From Azospirillum brasilense (lineage in GTDB: Bacteria > Pseudomonadota > Alphaproteobacteria > Azospirillales > Azospirillaceae), in assembly GCF_001315015.1 (NCBI RefSeq), contig NZ_CP012915.1, positions 1,592,001 to 1,656,000 of the forward strand: a DNA stretch of 64,000 nt, read 5' to 3'. The translations under genes and the position numbers were made by a program. Below the pieces are notes generated by a model that had not been told where the DNA came from, did not search any database, and saw only the letters and a program-made list of their open reading frames with translations. Of this stretch, positions 1 to 8,676 are shown one piece after another (within the stretch, counting starts at the first letter, position 1; every line of letters starts with the position of its first letter).

Positions 1-739
1 CGCCGATGCCCTTGGCCACCGCCATGACGTCCGGCGTGATGCCGGCCCATTCATGGGCGAACAGCTTGCCGGTGCGGCCCATGCCGCACTGGATCTCGTC
101 CAGGAACAGCAGCATCCCATGCTGGTCGCACAGGTCGCGCAGGCCGCGCAGGAACTCGACCGAGCCGGCGCGGATGCCGCCCTCGCCCTGGATCGGCTCC
201 AGGCAGATGGCCGCGGTGCGGTCGGTGATGGCGGCGCGCACCGCCTCCAGATCGCCGAAGGGCACGAGGTCGAAGCCGTCGAGCAGAGGACCGAAGCCCT
301 TAATCAGCTTCTCCTGCTGCGCCGCCGACACCGCGGCCAGCGTGCGGCCGTGGAAGGCCTGCTCGAAGGTGATGATGCGGGTGCGGGCCTTGTCGCCCTT
401 CTCGTAATGGTATTTGCGGATCAGCTTGGCGCCGCACTCCCACGCCTCGGCGCCCGAGTTCGTGAAGAACACGGTGTCGGCGAAGGTGGCCTCGGTCAGC
501 CGCTTGGCGAGGCTCTCCTGCCCGGCGACCCGGAACAGGTTGGAGGTGTGCCAGAGCTTGTGCGCCTGGGCGGTCAGCGCCTCGACCAGATAGGGATTCG
601 CGTGGCCGAGGACGTTCACCGCCACACCGGCGGCGAAGTCGAGGAATCGTCGCCCGTCGGTCGCGTACAGATACGGACCTTCGCCCCGCTCGAACACGAT
701 GTCGGCGCGGGCATATGTGGGCATGACGACCGGAATCAC
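1..739 (-). CDS. argD: Acetylornithine/succinyldiaminopimelate aminotransferase, 3' end outside window
   Basis: PLP-dependent class III aminotransferase of arginine (and possibly lysine) biosynthesis. The visible 246 codons contain the family blocks: an N-terminal region with [11 protein letters not shown], the VNVLGHANP segment, the PLP-phosphate region FFTNSGAEA, the FHGRTLA block, EPIQGEGG and [14 protein letters not shown]. The catalytic lysine lies beyond the window edge. I chose the GTG at 739 because GGAGG sits 8 bases upstream; the in-frame ATG at 724 would leave that site 23 bases away. It follows the ABC-2 permease gene in the same direction with a gap of about 135 bases. Ornithine aminotransferase is a less likely alternative. 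Confidence 0.9.
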   Translation of the reverse strand, partial: MIPVVMPTYARADIVFERGEGPYLYATDGRRFLDFAAGVAVNVLGHANPYLVEALTAQAHKLWHTSNLFRVAGQESLAKRLTEATFADTVFFTNSGAEAWECGAKLIRKYHYEKGDKARTRIITFEQAFHGRTLAAVSAAQQEKLIKGFGPLLDGFDLVPFGDLEAVRAAITDRTAAICLEPIQGEGGIRAGSVEFLRGLRDLCDQHGMLLFLDEIQCGMGRTGKLFAHEWAGITPDVMAVAKGIG

Positions 740-850
740 AGCGAAAACCTCCGAATGAGGAAAGCCCGGCGGACACCCTCGCCCGCCGGGAACCGTCGAA
801 TATCAAGATGTCACTTCAGCCTGTCAACGGATTGGCTACGCCGACCGGCT

Positions 851-866
851 GAATTCGGCCGAATTC
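851..866. repeat. Perfect 16-bp palindrome
   Basis: GAATTCGGCCGAATTC reads identically on both strands and lies between the ABC-2 permease stop and the argD start. There is no T-run after it on either strand, so it is not a convincing terminator. It could be a protein-binding site or chance. Confidence 0.5.
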
Positions 867-874
867 CGGCGGAT

Positions 875-1678
875 TTACGCCTTCAGCTTGTAGCCCGTCT
901 TCAGCATGCGCCAGGCCAGCCACCACAGGCCGCCGTTGACCGCCAGCATCACGAGAATCCCGATCCCCAGCGTGCCGTCCGACCGCCCGATGAAGCCGTA
1001 GCGGAAGCCGTCGATCATGTAGAAGAACGGGTCGAAGTGGGCGATCCACCAGAACACCGGCGGCAGCGTCTCCACCGAATAGAAGGTGCCGGACAGGAAG
1101 GACAGCGGCGTCACCACGAAGTTGGTGACCGCCGCGATGTTGTCGAACTTCTCCGACCAGATGCCGCCGACCAGCCCGAGCAGCGACAGCAGCATCGAGG
1201 CCATCAGGGCGTGGAAGATCACGAACTCCGGATGGGCGATGCGCACCGGGACGAAGGCCCAGATCGCCAGACCGGTCACCAGCCCGACCAGCAGGCCGCG
1301 CGTCACGCCGCCCATGACGAAGCCGAAGGCCAGCTCCAGTGGGGCCATTGGCGGCATCAGGATGTCGACGATGTTGCCTTGGACCTTCGCGATCACCACG
1401 GAGGAGGAGGTGTTGGCGAAGGCGTTCTGGGCCATCGCCATCATGATCAGGCCGGGCGCCAGGAACTCCAGATAGGGCACCGTCCCGATCATCCGCACCG
1501 CACCGCCCAGCGCCAGCGCGAAGACGGCGTAGAACAGCAGGGTGGTGACCACGGGCGCCCAAACGGTCTGCTGGTGCACCTTCAGGAACCGGCGCACCTC
1601 GCGCGCGTAGAGGGTCCACAGGCCGACCCAGTTGACGGCGCCGACCTGGCGGGGCATGGGAGGGAGAGGATGAGTCAT
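875..1678 (-). CDS. ABC-2 type transporter permease
   Basis: Integral membrane permease of the ABC-2 exporter family (267 residues), with about six hydrophobic segments. The block ending YLEFLAPGLIMMAMAQNAF near residue 80 and the late LSGTFYSVETLPP/FDPFFYMIDGFRYGF region are typical of ABC-2/NodJ-like drug or polysaccharide exporters. The ATG at 1678 begins MTHPLPPMPRQ; the frame stays open further upstream but has no better start. No ATPase partner is visible next to it: recX is divergent upstream and argD lies downstream. The ATPase must be elsewhere, so the substrate cannot be inferred. Confidence 0.85.
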   Translation of the reverse strand: MTHPLPPMPRQVGAVNWVGLWTLYAREVRRFLKVHQQTVWAPVVTTLLFYAVFALALGGAVRMIGTVPYLEFLAPGLIMMAMAQNAFANTSSSVVIAKVQGNIVDILMPPMAPLELAFGFVMGGVTRGLLVGLVTGLAIWAFVPVRIAHPEFVIFHALMASMLLSLLGLVGGIWSEKFDNIAAVTNFVVTPLSFLSGTFYSVETLPPVFWWIAHFDPFFYMIDGFRYGFIGRSDGTLGIGILVMLAVNGGLWWLAWRMLKTGYKLKA

Positions 1679-1758
1679 CGCACCACGATTCACAGGATTG
1701 GACCGGACTTTAGGGCGCGCCGCCCGTTCCGGCAACCGCCCCCGGACGGGAGACAGCC

Positions 1759-2319
1759 ATGACCCGCGACCAGCCGCCGGCCCGCAAGCCGCCGCGCCGC
1801 GTCACCGCCCAGTATCTGGAGAACGCGGCCCTGCACTATCTCCAGCGCTTCGCCAGCTCCTCGGCCAGCCTGCGCCGCGTGCTGATGCGCAAGGTCGACC
1901 GCTCCGCCCAGGCCCACGGCACCGACCCGGCGGAGGGCGCGCGCTGGGTCGAGGACCTGATCGCCCGCTACCTGCGCAGCGGCCTGCTCAACGACACGGC
2001 CTACGCGGAGATGCGGGCGGCCAGCCTGCACCGCCGCGGCACCTCGACCCGCGCCATCCGCGAGAAGCTGTCCGCCAAGGGCATCGGCCGCGACGAGGCC
2101 GACCGCGCGCTGGAGTCGCTGGACGAGGAGGTGGAGGGCGACCTGAACCTGACCGCCGCCCTGGCGCTGGCCCGCCGCCGCCGGCTCGGCCCCTACCGCC
2201 TGCCCGACAAGCGCGCGGAGTTCCGCGACAAGGATCTGGCGGCGCTGGGCCGCGCCGGCTTCGCCTACGACATCGCCCGGCGGGTGGTGGACGCCGAAGA
2301 CCCCGACTCGGTGGAGTAA
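1759..2319 (+). CDS. recX: RecX family regulatory protein
   Basis: Small helical protein of 186 residues that modulates RecA filaments. The pattern ALHYLQRFASSSASLRRVLMRK, the basic GLLNDTAYAEMRAASLHRRGTS region and IREKLSAKGI match RecX three-helix repeats. The C-terminal part (RLPDKRAEFRDKDLAALGRAGFAYDIARRVVD) matches the final RecX repeat. The ATG at 1759 has GGGAG about 8 bases upstream. recA is not adjacent here, as is common for alphaproteobacterial recX. A signal-peptide protein follows about 75 bases downstream on the same strand but looks unrelated. Confidence 0.88.
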   Translation: MTRDQPPARKPPRRVTAQYLENAALHYLQRFASSSASLRRVLMRKVDRSAQAHGTDPAEGARWVEDLIARYLRSGLLNDTAYAEMRAASLHRRGTSTRAIREKLSAKGIGRDEADRALESLDEEVEGDLNLTAALALARRRRLGPYRLPDKRAEFRDKDLAALGRAGFAYDIARRVVDAEDPDSVE

Positions 2320-2393
2320 CCCCCTCCCCGCCGCGGCCCGTTCGTCCCGCCCGGCTGTTGTTCGGCAAACGCCACCGGTTCGGGAAAGCAGAC

Positions 2394-3179
2394 ATGCGCC
2401 ACGCCGCCCTCGCGGGCCTCACCCTCGCCGCCGGGCTGCTCGCCGCCGGATTTTTTGCCGTCGGGGCCGCCCGCGCGCAGGACGACAAGCGCATGGCGCT
2501 GTCGTCGGAGCTGCCGATCACCGTCGAGGACGCCGCCGCCATCGAGAAGGGCAGCGTCGACGTGAAGGTCCGCGCCTTCTTCGAGCGGCTGAAGGGGGAC
2601 GGCGGGCGCAACCGCCTGTCCTTCGACCCGGAACTCCAAGTCGGAGTCGCCGACGGGCTGGCGCTGAAGGTCAACCCCGGCTACCGCGTCGGCAACGCCG
2701 ACGACGCGCAGCAGGGCAACGTCGCGCTGTCCGCCGAATACAACATCCGCGAACCGTCGCAGGGACGGCTGGGCCTGTCGGTGGAGCCGCTGGTCACCAT
2801 CCCCTACGGGTCGGGGAGCAAGACGACCGAGGCCGGGATCACCGGGCGCCTGACCCAGCCGCTCGGCACCGCCGCCGGCGCGCCGCGCCTGCACGCCAAC
2901 CTGTCCTGGCGGCATCTGTTCGATCCGGAGCCGGGCGAGCGCGACAACCGCTTCATCATGGCCGCCGGAATGAACGCCCCGGTCGGCCCCGCCACCGCCG
3001 TGGCCTTCGACGTGGTGCGCGAGCAATCGCAGGAACGCGGCAAGGCCGACAATTTCGTGGAGGCCGGCGTCCGGCATCTCGTCGGCGAAGACCTCGCCGT
3101 GGGTGCCGGTGTCGGCGTCGGGTTCGGCCCCGATTCGCCGCGCTACCGCTTGCTGCTGGGCGTGCAGCGGTCGTTCTAG
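2394..3179 (+). CDS. Exported outer-membrane beta-barrel-like protein
   Basis: Predicted secreted protein of 261 residues. Residues 1-28 form a signal peptide (hydrophobic LAGLTLAAGLLAAGFFAVGA ending ARAQ). The mature part alternates polar and hydrophobic residues in short strands and ends in phenylalanine (LLLGVQRSF), the usual beta-barrel assembly signal. Segments such as VEPLVTIPYGSG and LHANLSWRHLFDP resemble the 'transporter/phenol meta-pathway' group of outer-membrane proteins. The exact family and ligand are not recognised. The start was placed at 2394 because it gives the signal peptide; the upstream open frame overlaps recX. No obvious operon partner. Confidence 0.7.
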   Translation: MRHAALAGLTLAAGLLAAGFFAVGAARAQDDKRMALSSELPITVEDAAAIEKGSVDVKVRAFFERLKGDGGRNRLSFDPELQVGVADGLALKVNPGYRVGNADDAQQGNVALSAEYNIREPSQGRLGLSVEPLVTIPYGSGSKTTEAGITGRLTQPLGTAAGAPRLHANLSWRHLFDPEPGERDNRFIMAAGMNAPVGPATAVAFDVVREQSQERGKADNFVEAGVRHLVGEDLAVGAGVGVGFGPDSPRYRLLLGVQRSF

Positions 3180-3375
3180 ACTCGTTGTCCGGAAACGACA
3201 AAACGCGCGCAAAGCCTTTCGGCGATGCGCGCGGCACTCTCAACCGGGGTTCGGTGCAACCGAGAGTCGGAGTCGTCCTGGTGTGGGGCTCAGCGTCCAG
3301 CCGCGGAGTTTGCCGCCCCGCGGTGACATCACCAGAATCGCCTGGACGCGCTCCGGCGCCTCCAGGCGGTCAGCC

Positions 3376-3678
3376 TCAGGCCGCGACGGCCTGCTGCTTG
3401 TCCTGGGCCTTGGCGATGCGGCGCTTCAGGCGGCGCGCTTCCAGGCTGAGGACGTCGTCCTTCGCGTCGAGCAGGAAGGCGTCGAGGCCGCCCTTGTGCT
3501 CGATCGAACGGATCGCGTTGGTGGAGATACGCAGGCGCACCATCTGACCCAGAGCGTCGCTCAGCAGCGCGGTTTCCTGCAGGTTCGGCTGGAAACGGCG
3601 GCGGGTCTTGTTGTTGGCGTGGCTGACGTTGTTGCCAAACTGCGTGCCCTTGCCGGTCACGGAGCACCGACGTGCCAT
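3376..3678 (-). CDS. rpmB: 50S ribosomal protein L28
   Basis: Ribosomal protein L28 of the large subunit, 100 residues. The N-terminus [20 protein letters not shown] and the following [13 protein letters not shown] are diagnostic; the C-terminal half has [22 protein letters not shown], typical of alphaproteobacterial L28. It is monocistronic: a strong sigma-70-type promoter lies 68-97 bases upstream and an AAGGA ribosome site sits about 7 bases before the ATG. The phasin-like gene upstream is in the same direction but separated by this promoter. Confidence 0.97.
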   Translation of the reverse strand: MARRCSVTGKGTQFGNNVSHANNKTRRRFQPNLQETALLSDALGQMVRLRISTNAIRSIEHKGGLDAFLLDAKDDVLSLEARRLKRRIAKAQDKQQAVAA

Positions 3679-3745
3679 CGGAGTGATCCTTTATTTTAGC
3701 AAATGAAACCCGGTCCCGGGCAGCATACCGCCCGAAGGAGGCGGC

Positions 3746-3775
3746 GTTATAGTCGAACAAGCGCGCGCCCGTCAA
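3746..3775 (-). promoter_or_regulatory. Sigma-70-type promoter of rpmB
   Basis: On the minus strand TTGACG (3775-3770) is separated by 18 bases from TATAAC (3751-3746). It gives a 5' leader of roughly 60 bases ahead of rpmB. Confidence 0.65.
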
Positions 3776-3842
3776 GGAAGGAAGAGACGGGCGCGCGCCG
3801 ATCGACGGTCCCCGGGCCGGCGGGGACCGCGATCCGGTGGAA

Positions 3843-4694
3843 TCACTCGGCCGCGGGAGCGGCGGCCTTCTTCTCCTCAGCCTTCGGGGCGGCCTTGGGC
3901 GCTTCCGGCTTCGGCGCGTCCGCCTTGGCGGCCTCGGCCTTGGGGGCTTCGACCTTCACGTCCGCCTTCTTTTCCTCGACCTTCGGGGCAGCCTTCACGT
4001 CCGCCTTCACCTCGGCCTTCGGGGCTTCCGCCTTGGGCGCCGGGGCGGGAGCCGCCTCGACCTTCGGCGTTTCGGCCTTCACCGGCTCCGCCTTCGCAGC
4101 GGGCGCCTCGGCCTTCTTCTCTTCAGCCTTGGGCGCCTCGACCTTCGGAGCGGCGGCCTTGGCCGGAGCGGCCTTGCGGGCCGCCGGAGCCTTCTTCGGC
4201 GCAGGGGTGGGAGCCGGCTCCACCTTCACCTCGGCCTTCTTCTCTTCAGCCTTGGGCGCTTCGACCTTCGGGGCCTCAGCCTTCGGAGCGGGAGCCGGCA
4301 CGGCGACCGGAGCAGCCTTCGGAGCCGGGGCGGCCGGAGTCAGGGCCACCGGGCTGACGCCCAGCTCGGCGGCGATCTTGGAGGAGACGTCCAGGACGGT
4401 CTGCATCTGGTTGACGACGCGGGCCTGGGCGACGGTCGCCCATTCGCGCTGCACGGCGACGAGGTCCGCCGGGCTGCGCACCTTGGCGAATTCGCCGGCG
4501 AGGTGGGTCGACTCGCCGATGCCGGCGGTGACGCCGTCGAGCAGGCGACGGCAGCCGTCCTGCATCACGCCGGCGACGCGCGTGCCGCGGGCGGCGTAGG
4601 TCTCGGCGTTCGCCTTGCCCAGCGGGGACAGGGCGAGAGGCCCATTGGTCAGGGGATTGAAGCGCTCGAAAAGATCCAGAAAGTTGGCGGCCAT
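3843..4694 (-). CDS. Phasin-like protein with long KAE/PA-rich tail
   Basis: 283-residue protein in two parts. Residues 1-120 are helical and resemble phasin family proteins that coat polyhydroxyalkanoate granules (MAANFLDLFERFNPL; later AGVMQDGCRRLLDGVTAGIGEST, WATVAQARVVNQMQTVLD). Residues 125-283 are low complexity, built from variations on EAPKAEEKKAE, VKVEAPKAE and PAPAPK, so strongly charged and proline/alanine rich. Such tails occur in phasins and histone-like proteins and may bind DNA or other granule proteins. The ATG at 4694 has GGAG and AAGGA upstream. No PHA synthase gene is nearby. The tail repeats make length variation between strains likely. Confidence 0.7.
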   Translation of the reverse strand: MAANFLDLFERFNPLTNGPLALSPLGKANAETYAARGTRVAGVMQDGCRRLLDGVTAGIGESTHLAGEFAKVRSPADLVAVQREWATVAQARVVNQMQTVLDVSSKIAAELGVSPVALTPAAPAPKAAPVAVPAPAPKAEAPKVEAPKAEEKKAEVKVEPAPTPAPKKAPAARKAAPAKAAAPKVEAPKAEEKKAEAPAAKAEPVKAETPKVEAAPAPAPKAEAPKAEVKADVKAAPKVEEKKADVKVEAPKAEAAKADAPKPEAPKAAPKAEEKKAAAPAAE

Positions 4695-4890
4695 GTCCTT
4701 AAGGTCTCCCGTTGACGACTCGACGCGGAGGCGGTGTCGGACAAGTCAACTCCGGCTCATACCCCAGGAGACTGCGGGCAAACCTCTCGCCCAAGCGCCA
4801 CGGAGGCGCTCCTTTCCCGCCCAGGCCACCTTATGCACGGGAGAATCGCCGCGCAACGGAAATGTTGCGGTGCAGCATACCCGAAAGGAC

Positions 4891-5895
4891 CTACTCCACC
4901 GCGCGCCCGAGGAACTTTTCAAGCAAAACGCGTGCAGCGGCGGTGGGGGTGATGGCGCCGCCGGTCACGCGGGACTCCAGCGCCGACAGGTCGGCGCGCA
5001 CGGCCGGATGCGCCTTGAAGGCGTCCACCAGCGTCTCGCGGATCTCGCTCCACAGCCAGGCGCGGGCCTGCTCGGCGCGGCGCGTGGCGCGGACTCCGGA
5101 CGCCTCGGTGATCGCCTTGTGCTCCCCGATGGTGTCCCACACCGAATCGATGCCGGCCCTGGTGATGGCCGAGCAGCTCAGCACCGGCACGCGCCAGTCG
5201 CCGTGGCGCAACAGGGTCAGGGCATGGCGGTAGTCCGCGACGGTATGCCGCGCCGTGTTGGCGAGGTCGCCATCCGCCTTGTTGACGACCACGAGGTCGG
5301 CCAGCTCCACGATGCCCTTCTTGATGCCTTGAAGCTCGTCGCCCCCGGCGGGCAGCAGCAGCAGCATGAACAGGTCGACCATGTCGGCCACCGCCGTCTC
5401 CGACTGGCCGACGCCCACCGTCTCCACCACGATCACGTCGAAGCCCGCGGCCTCGCAGATCAGCATGGCCTCACGCGTGCGGCGGGCCACGCCGCCCAGC
5501 GTGGCGCCGGCGGGCGACGGGCGGATAAAGGCGTTCGGTTCGCGCGACAGGTCCACCATGCGGGTCTTGTCGCCCAGGATGGAACCGCCGGTGCGCTGCG
5601 ACGACGGGTCGATGGCCAGAACCGCCACCTTGTGCCCGCGCGCGATGACGTGCTGCCCAAACGCCTCGATGAAGGTGGACTTGCCCACCCCCGGCACGCC
5701 GGAAATGCCCACCCGCACCGAGTTGCCGGTGTGGGGCAGCAGCGTCTCCAGCAGGGCGTCGGCCTGGGCGCGGTGGTCGCGCCGGGTCGATTCGATCAGG
5801 GTGATGGCGCGGGCGAGCGCGCGGCGGTCACCCCGCAGCACCGCGTCGGCGAGCGCAGCGGGGGTGGTGAGGGCGGGGGCGGGAGCGGTCGTCAT
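4891..5895 (-). CDS. meaB: MeaB/ArgK-type G3E GTPase, methylmalonyl-CoA mutase chaperone
   Basis: GTPase of 334 residues that protects and reloads B12-dependent acyl-CoA mutases. The P-loop GVPGVGKS is at about residues 66-73; the [19 protein letters not shown] block, [10 protein letters not shown] and base-recognition NKAD follow, all diagnostic of MeaB. The C-terminal helix ([10 protein letters not shown]) is the dimerisation arm. Older databases call it ArgK or LAO/AO transport kinase. No mutase subunit gene is in the window. It follows the heme oxygenase-like gene in the same direction with a 93-base gap containing a 13-bp tandem repeat. Confidence 0.92.
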   Translation of the reverse strand: MTTAPAPALTTPAALADAVLRGDRRALARAITLIESTRRDHRAQADALLETLLPHTGNSVRVGISGVPGVGKSTFIEAFGQHVIARGHKVAVLAIDPSSQRTGGSILGDKTRMVDLSREPNAFIRPSPAGATLGGVARRTREAMLICEAAGFDVIVVETVGVGQSETAVADMVDLFMLLLLPAGGDELQGIKKGIVELADLVVVNKADGDLANTARHTVADYRHALTLLRHGDWRVPVLSCSAITRAGIDSVWDTIGEHKAITEASGVRATRRAEQARAWLWSEIRETLVDAFKAHPAVRADLSALESRVTGGAITPTAAARVLLEKFLGRAVE

Positions 5896-5946
5896 GGCAG
5901 GACCCTAGCGGGCGCGGCGGGCGCGGTGAAGCCCCACGTTGATCCA

Positions 5947-5972
5947 CTGCGTCGATCCGCTGCGTCGATCCG
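5947..5972. repeat. 13-bp perfect tandem duplication
   Basis: CTGCGTCGATCCG occurs twice in tandem (5947-5959 and 5960-5972), with a degenerate partial third copy beside it. It starts about 16 bases past the stop codon of the heme oxygenase-like gene. Confidence 0.9.
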
Positions 5973-5988
5973 CCGGCCCCTATAAGCG

Positions 5989-6546
5989 TTACGCCCCCTT
6001 CGCGGCCAGCCCGTCCAGCCAGACCTCCAGCGCGGCAAACAGGGCGACCGCCGTGGCGCAGGCGGCCTGCGCCGACTCGGGCGTGTCCAGATCGCTTTCC
6101 AGCCGGGCGAGCAGCGCCTTCCACCGGCCGGCCATGTCGATCCCGGCCGACGCCAGGAAGCGCGCCCCCCGCGTGGCGTCGAAGCCCAGCGCGCGGGTGA
6201 CGTTGGGCAGCATCGCCCGCCCGCCATGGGCGGAGCCGTCGAGCACGTAGCGCGCCGCCAGCCGCGCCGGCAAGCCGTCCAGCGCCGGCAGCGACCCGGC
6301 CACCGGCAATGAGTCCGCGTCCACCCCCAGATCGGCCAGATCGGCGCGCAGCAGGTCCAGCCGCTCGGCCCCCTCGCCCAGCGCCCGTTCGATGGGGGCG
6401 TTGAAGCCGTGCAGGGCGATCAGGGCGTCGCGGTACTCGTCCGCCGTGATGGACGGGCTGGTCAGCGGGCGCAGGACCGCCGCGCGGTCCAGACGTTCAT
6501 GAATGTCGCGGGTCGCCTCGCGCAGCGCCTGCCGTACCGGTCCCAA
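5989..6546 (-). CDS. Biliverdin-producing heme oxygenase-like protein
   Basis: 185-residue all-helical protein of the heme oxygenase superfamily, which cleaves heme to biliverdin, iron and CO. The N-terminal LREATRDIHERLDRA carries the proximal histidine motif seen in bacterial BphO/HmuO-type enzymes; RYVLDGSAHGGRAML resembles the distal helix glycine region (family: YVxxGSxLGG). No ATG is available in frame; I place the start at TTG 6546, which has GGAG 7 bases upstream. The 26-base gap to the upstream ABC exporter suggests co-transcription. No bacteriophytochrome gene is adjacent. Activity as a true heme oxygenase is not certain. Confidence 0.72.
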   Translation of the reverse strand: MGPVRQALREATRDIHERLDRAAVLRPLTSPSITADEYRDALIALHGFNAPIERALGEGAERLDLLRADLADLGVDADSLPVAGSLPALDGLPARLAARYVLDGSAHGGRAMLPNVTRALGFDATRGARFLASAGIDMAGRWKALLARLESDLDTPESAQAACATAVALFAALEVWLDGLAAKGA

Positions 6547-6572
6547 AGGGATGCTCCGTCGTGATGATGAGG

Positions 6573-8432
6573 TTAAGTGGGGGCGAGGACTTCCGGAACC
6601 GGTTCCGGCCCCTGGGAGGATTCCTGCTGCCGCGCCCACAATGCGGCATAGGCGCCGCCACGCGACAGCAGTTCCATGTGGCGTCCCCGTTCGATCACAC
6701 GCCCGGCCTCCATCACCAGGATCTCGTCGGCGTCGATCACGGTGGACAGGCGGTGCGCGATGACCAGCGTGGTGCGGCCGCGGCTGACCTCGCGCAGGTT
6801 GGCCTGGATCTCCCGCTCGGTGTGGGTGTCGAGCGCCGAGGTCGCCTCGTCGAACAGCAGGATCGCCGGGTTCTTCAGGATGGTGCGGGCGATGGCGACA
6901 CGCTGCTTCTCGCCGCCGGACAGCTTCAGCCCGCGCTCCCCCACCGTGGTCTCGTAGCCGTCGGGCAGCGCCATGATGAAGTTGTGGATGTGGGCCAGGC
7001 GCGCCGCCTGCTCGACCTCCGCCGGGCTGGCGCCGGGGCGGCCGTAGGCGATGTTGTAGTATACCGTGTCGTTGAACAGCACCGTATCCTGCGGGACGAT
7101 GCCGATGGCGCCGCGCAGCGATTGCTGGGTCACCTCCCGGATGTCCTGCCCGTCGATCAGGATGCCCCCGCCCGACACGTCGTAGAAGCGGAACAGCAGC
7201 CGGCCAATGGTCGACTTGCCCGCCCCGGACGGGCCGACGATGGCCACCGTCCGCCCGGCGGGCACGGTGAAGCTCACCCCCTTGAGGATCGGCCGCCGCG
7301 GGTCGTAGCCGAACTCCACCCCGTCGAAGCGCAGCTCGCCCCCGGTGATGGCCAGCGGGGGAGCGCCCGGCCGGTCGGCGACCTCGCGGTCCACCGACAG
7401 CAGCGTCACCATCGACTCCACGTCGATCAGGGCCTGCTTGATCTCGCGGTAGACCACCCCGAAGAAGTTCAGCGGCTGGTAGAGCTGCAGCAGGTAGGTG
7501 TTCACCAGCACGAAGTCGCCCAGCGTCATCGTGCCGTTGACGATGCCGCGCGCCGCCATGCCCATGACCACCGCCAGCCCCAGCGAGATGATCGCCGACT
7601 GGCCGATGTTCAGCAGCGACAGGCTGCGCTGGCTCTTCACCGCCGCCTGCTCGTAGGAGGCCAGCGCCTGGTCGTAGCGCCGGGCCTCGTGCCCCTCGTT
7701 GCCGAAATACTTGACGGTCTCGTAGTTCAGCAGGCTGTCCACCGCCTTGGTGTTGGCCTTGTTGTCGGTCTCGTTCATGGCGCGGCGGAACTGGATGCGC
7801 CATTCCGACACGAAGAAGGTGTAGGCGATGTAGCTGCCCACCGTGACGAAGGTCGCCAGCGCGAACCAGCCGTCGAACATCCGCCACAGAATCACGCAAA
7901 CCAACGTGATCTCGACCAGCGTCGGCACGATGGAGAACAGGGCGTAGCGCAGCAGCGTCTCGATGGCGCGGGTGCCGCGCTCCAGCGAGCGGGTCAGGCC
8001 GCCGGTCTGCCGCTCCAGATGGAAGCGCAGCGACAGGGCGTGCAGATGCTGGAAGACCGACAGGGCGACCTTGCGGATGGTGCGCTGGGCGACGTTGGCG
8101 AACACCGCGTCGCGCAGCTCGGCGAAGACCAGTGACATCACGCGCGCCAGACCGTAGGCGACGATCAGCCCCAGCGGGATCGTCACCAGCGCCCCGGCGT
8201 CGCCCGGCGACAGGGCGTCCACCGCCCGCTTGTAGAAGAGCGGCACCCAGACGTTCGCCACCTTGGCGCCGACCAGCAGAATCAGCGCCACCACCACGCG
8301 CAGCTTCGTCTCGAATGAATCATGCGGCCACAGATAGGGGACGAGCGAGCGCAGCGCCGCCATGTCGCCGGTGCTGGACGCGGCCTCCGCATAGGACGGG
8401 GCCGGGCTGGGGTTGCTGGTGCGGCGGCGCAT
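6573..8432 (-). CDS. ATM1/HMT1-type ABC exporter (fused permease-ATPase)
   Basis: Half-transporter of 619 residues with an N-terminal membrane domain and C-terminal ATPase. Six transmembrane helices span roughly residues 40-330. The ATM1 signature region FGNEGHEARRYDQALASYE follows NETDNKANTKAVDSLLNYE. The ATPase has Walker A GPSGAGKST (about 400-408), signature LSGGEKQR, Walker B ILLFDEATSALD and switch histidine in IAHRLST. ATM1 proteins export glutathione-bound sulfur/iron compounds or metals. It sits directly upstream of the heme oxygenase-like gene, which hints at a link with heme or iron, but that is inference. Confidence 0.9.
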   Translation of the reverse strand: MRRRTSNPSPAPSYAEAASSTGDMAALRSLVPYLWPHDSFETKLRVVVALILLVGAKVANVWVPLFYKRAVDALSPGDAGALVTIPLGLIVAYGLARVMSLVFAELRDAVFANVAQRTIRKVALSVFQHLHALSLRFHLERQTGGLTRSLERGTRAIETLLRYALFSIVPTLVEITLVCVILWRMFDGWFALATFVTVGSYIAYTFFVSEWRIQFRRAMNETDNKANTKAVDSLLNYETVKYFGNEGHEARRYDQALASYEQAAVKSQRSLSLLNIGQSAIISLGLAVVMGMAARGIVNGTMTLGDFVLVNTYLLQLYQPLNFFGVVYREIKQALIDVESMVTLLSVDREVADRPGAPPLAITGGELRFDGVEFGYDPRRPILKGVSFTVPAGRTVAIVGPSGAGKSTIGRLLFRFYDVSGGGILIDGQDIREVTQQSLRGAIGIVPQDTVLFNDTVYYNIAYGRPGASPAEVEQAARLAHIHNFIMALPDGYETTVGERGLKLSGGEKQRVAIARTILKNPAILLFDEATSALDTHTEREIQANLREVSRGRTTLVIAHRLSTVIDADEILVMEAGRVIERGRHMELLSRGGAYAALWARQQESSQGPEPVPEVLAPT

Positions 8433-8676
8433 GGACAGGTCCGGGAAAGGGGTCGGTTGCCAAAAGCGGCTGCCCTAACCTAGGGCCACATGCGACGCCA
8501 ACCAAGGAAGACGGGCCGTGCGCCGGCTGCATGGCGCCCAGCCGGGACGTTTCCACACGGATTACGGGAATCGATCTCCGAAAAATTGCACGCGGACGAA
8601 TGGATAAAACCGTATTAGACTTATTGTCTATCTCCGACGGCGAGGGCTGCGGAGCGATTGCCGCATAGGGCCGAAC

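Noticed and set aside
4891..5895. Lysine/arginine/ornithine transport kinase (ArgK)
   Set aside because: That name is historical; the G3E-type motifs show a MeaB-type GTPase.
8580..8676. Sigma-28 (flagellar) promoter before the chemoreceptor
   Set aside because: A TAAA occurs but the matching -10 GCCGATAA is absent at the right spacing; only a tiny 5-bp inverted repeat is present.
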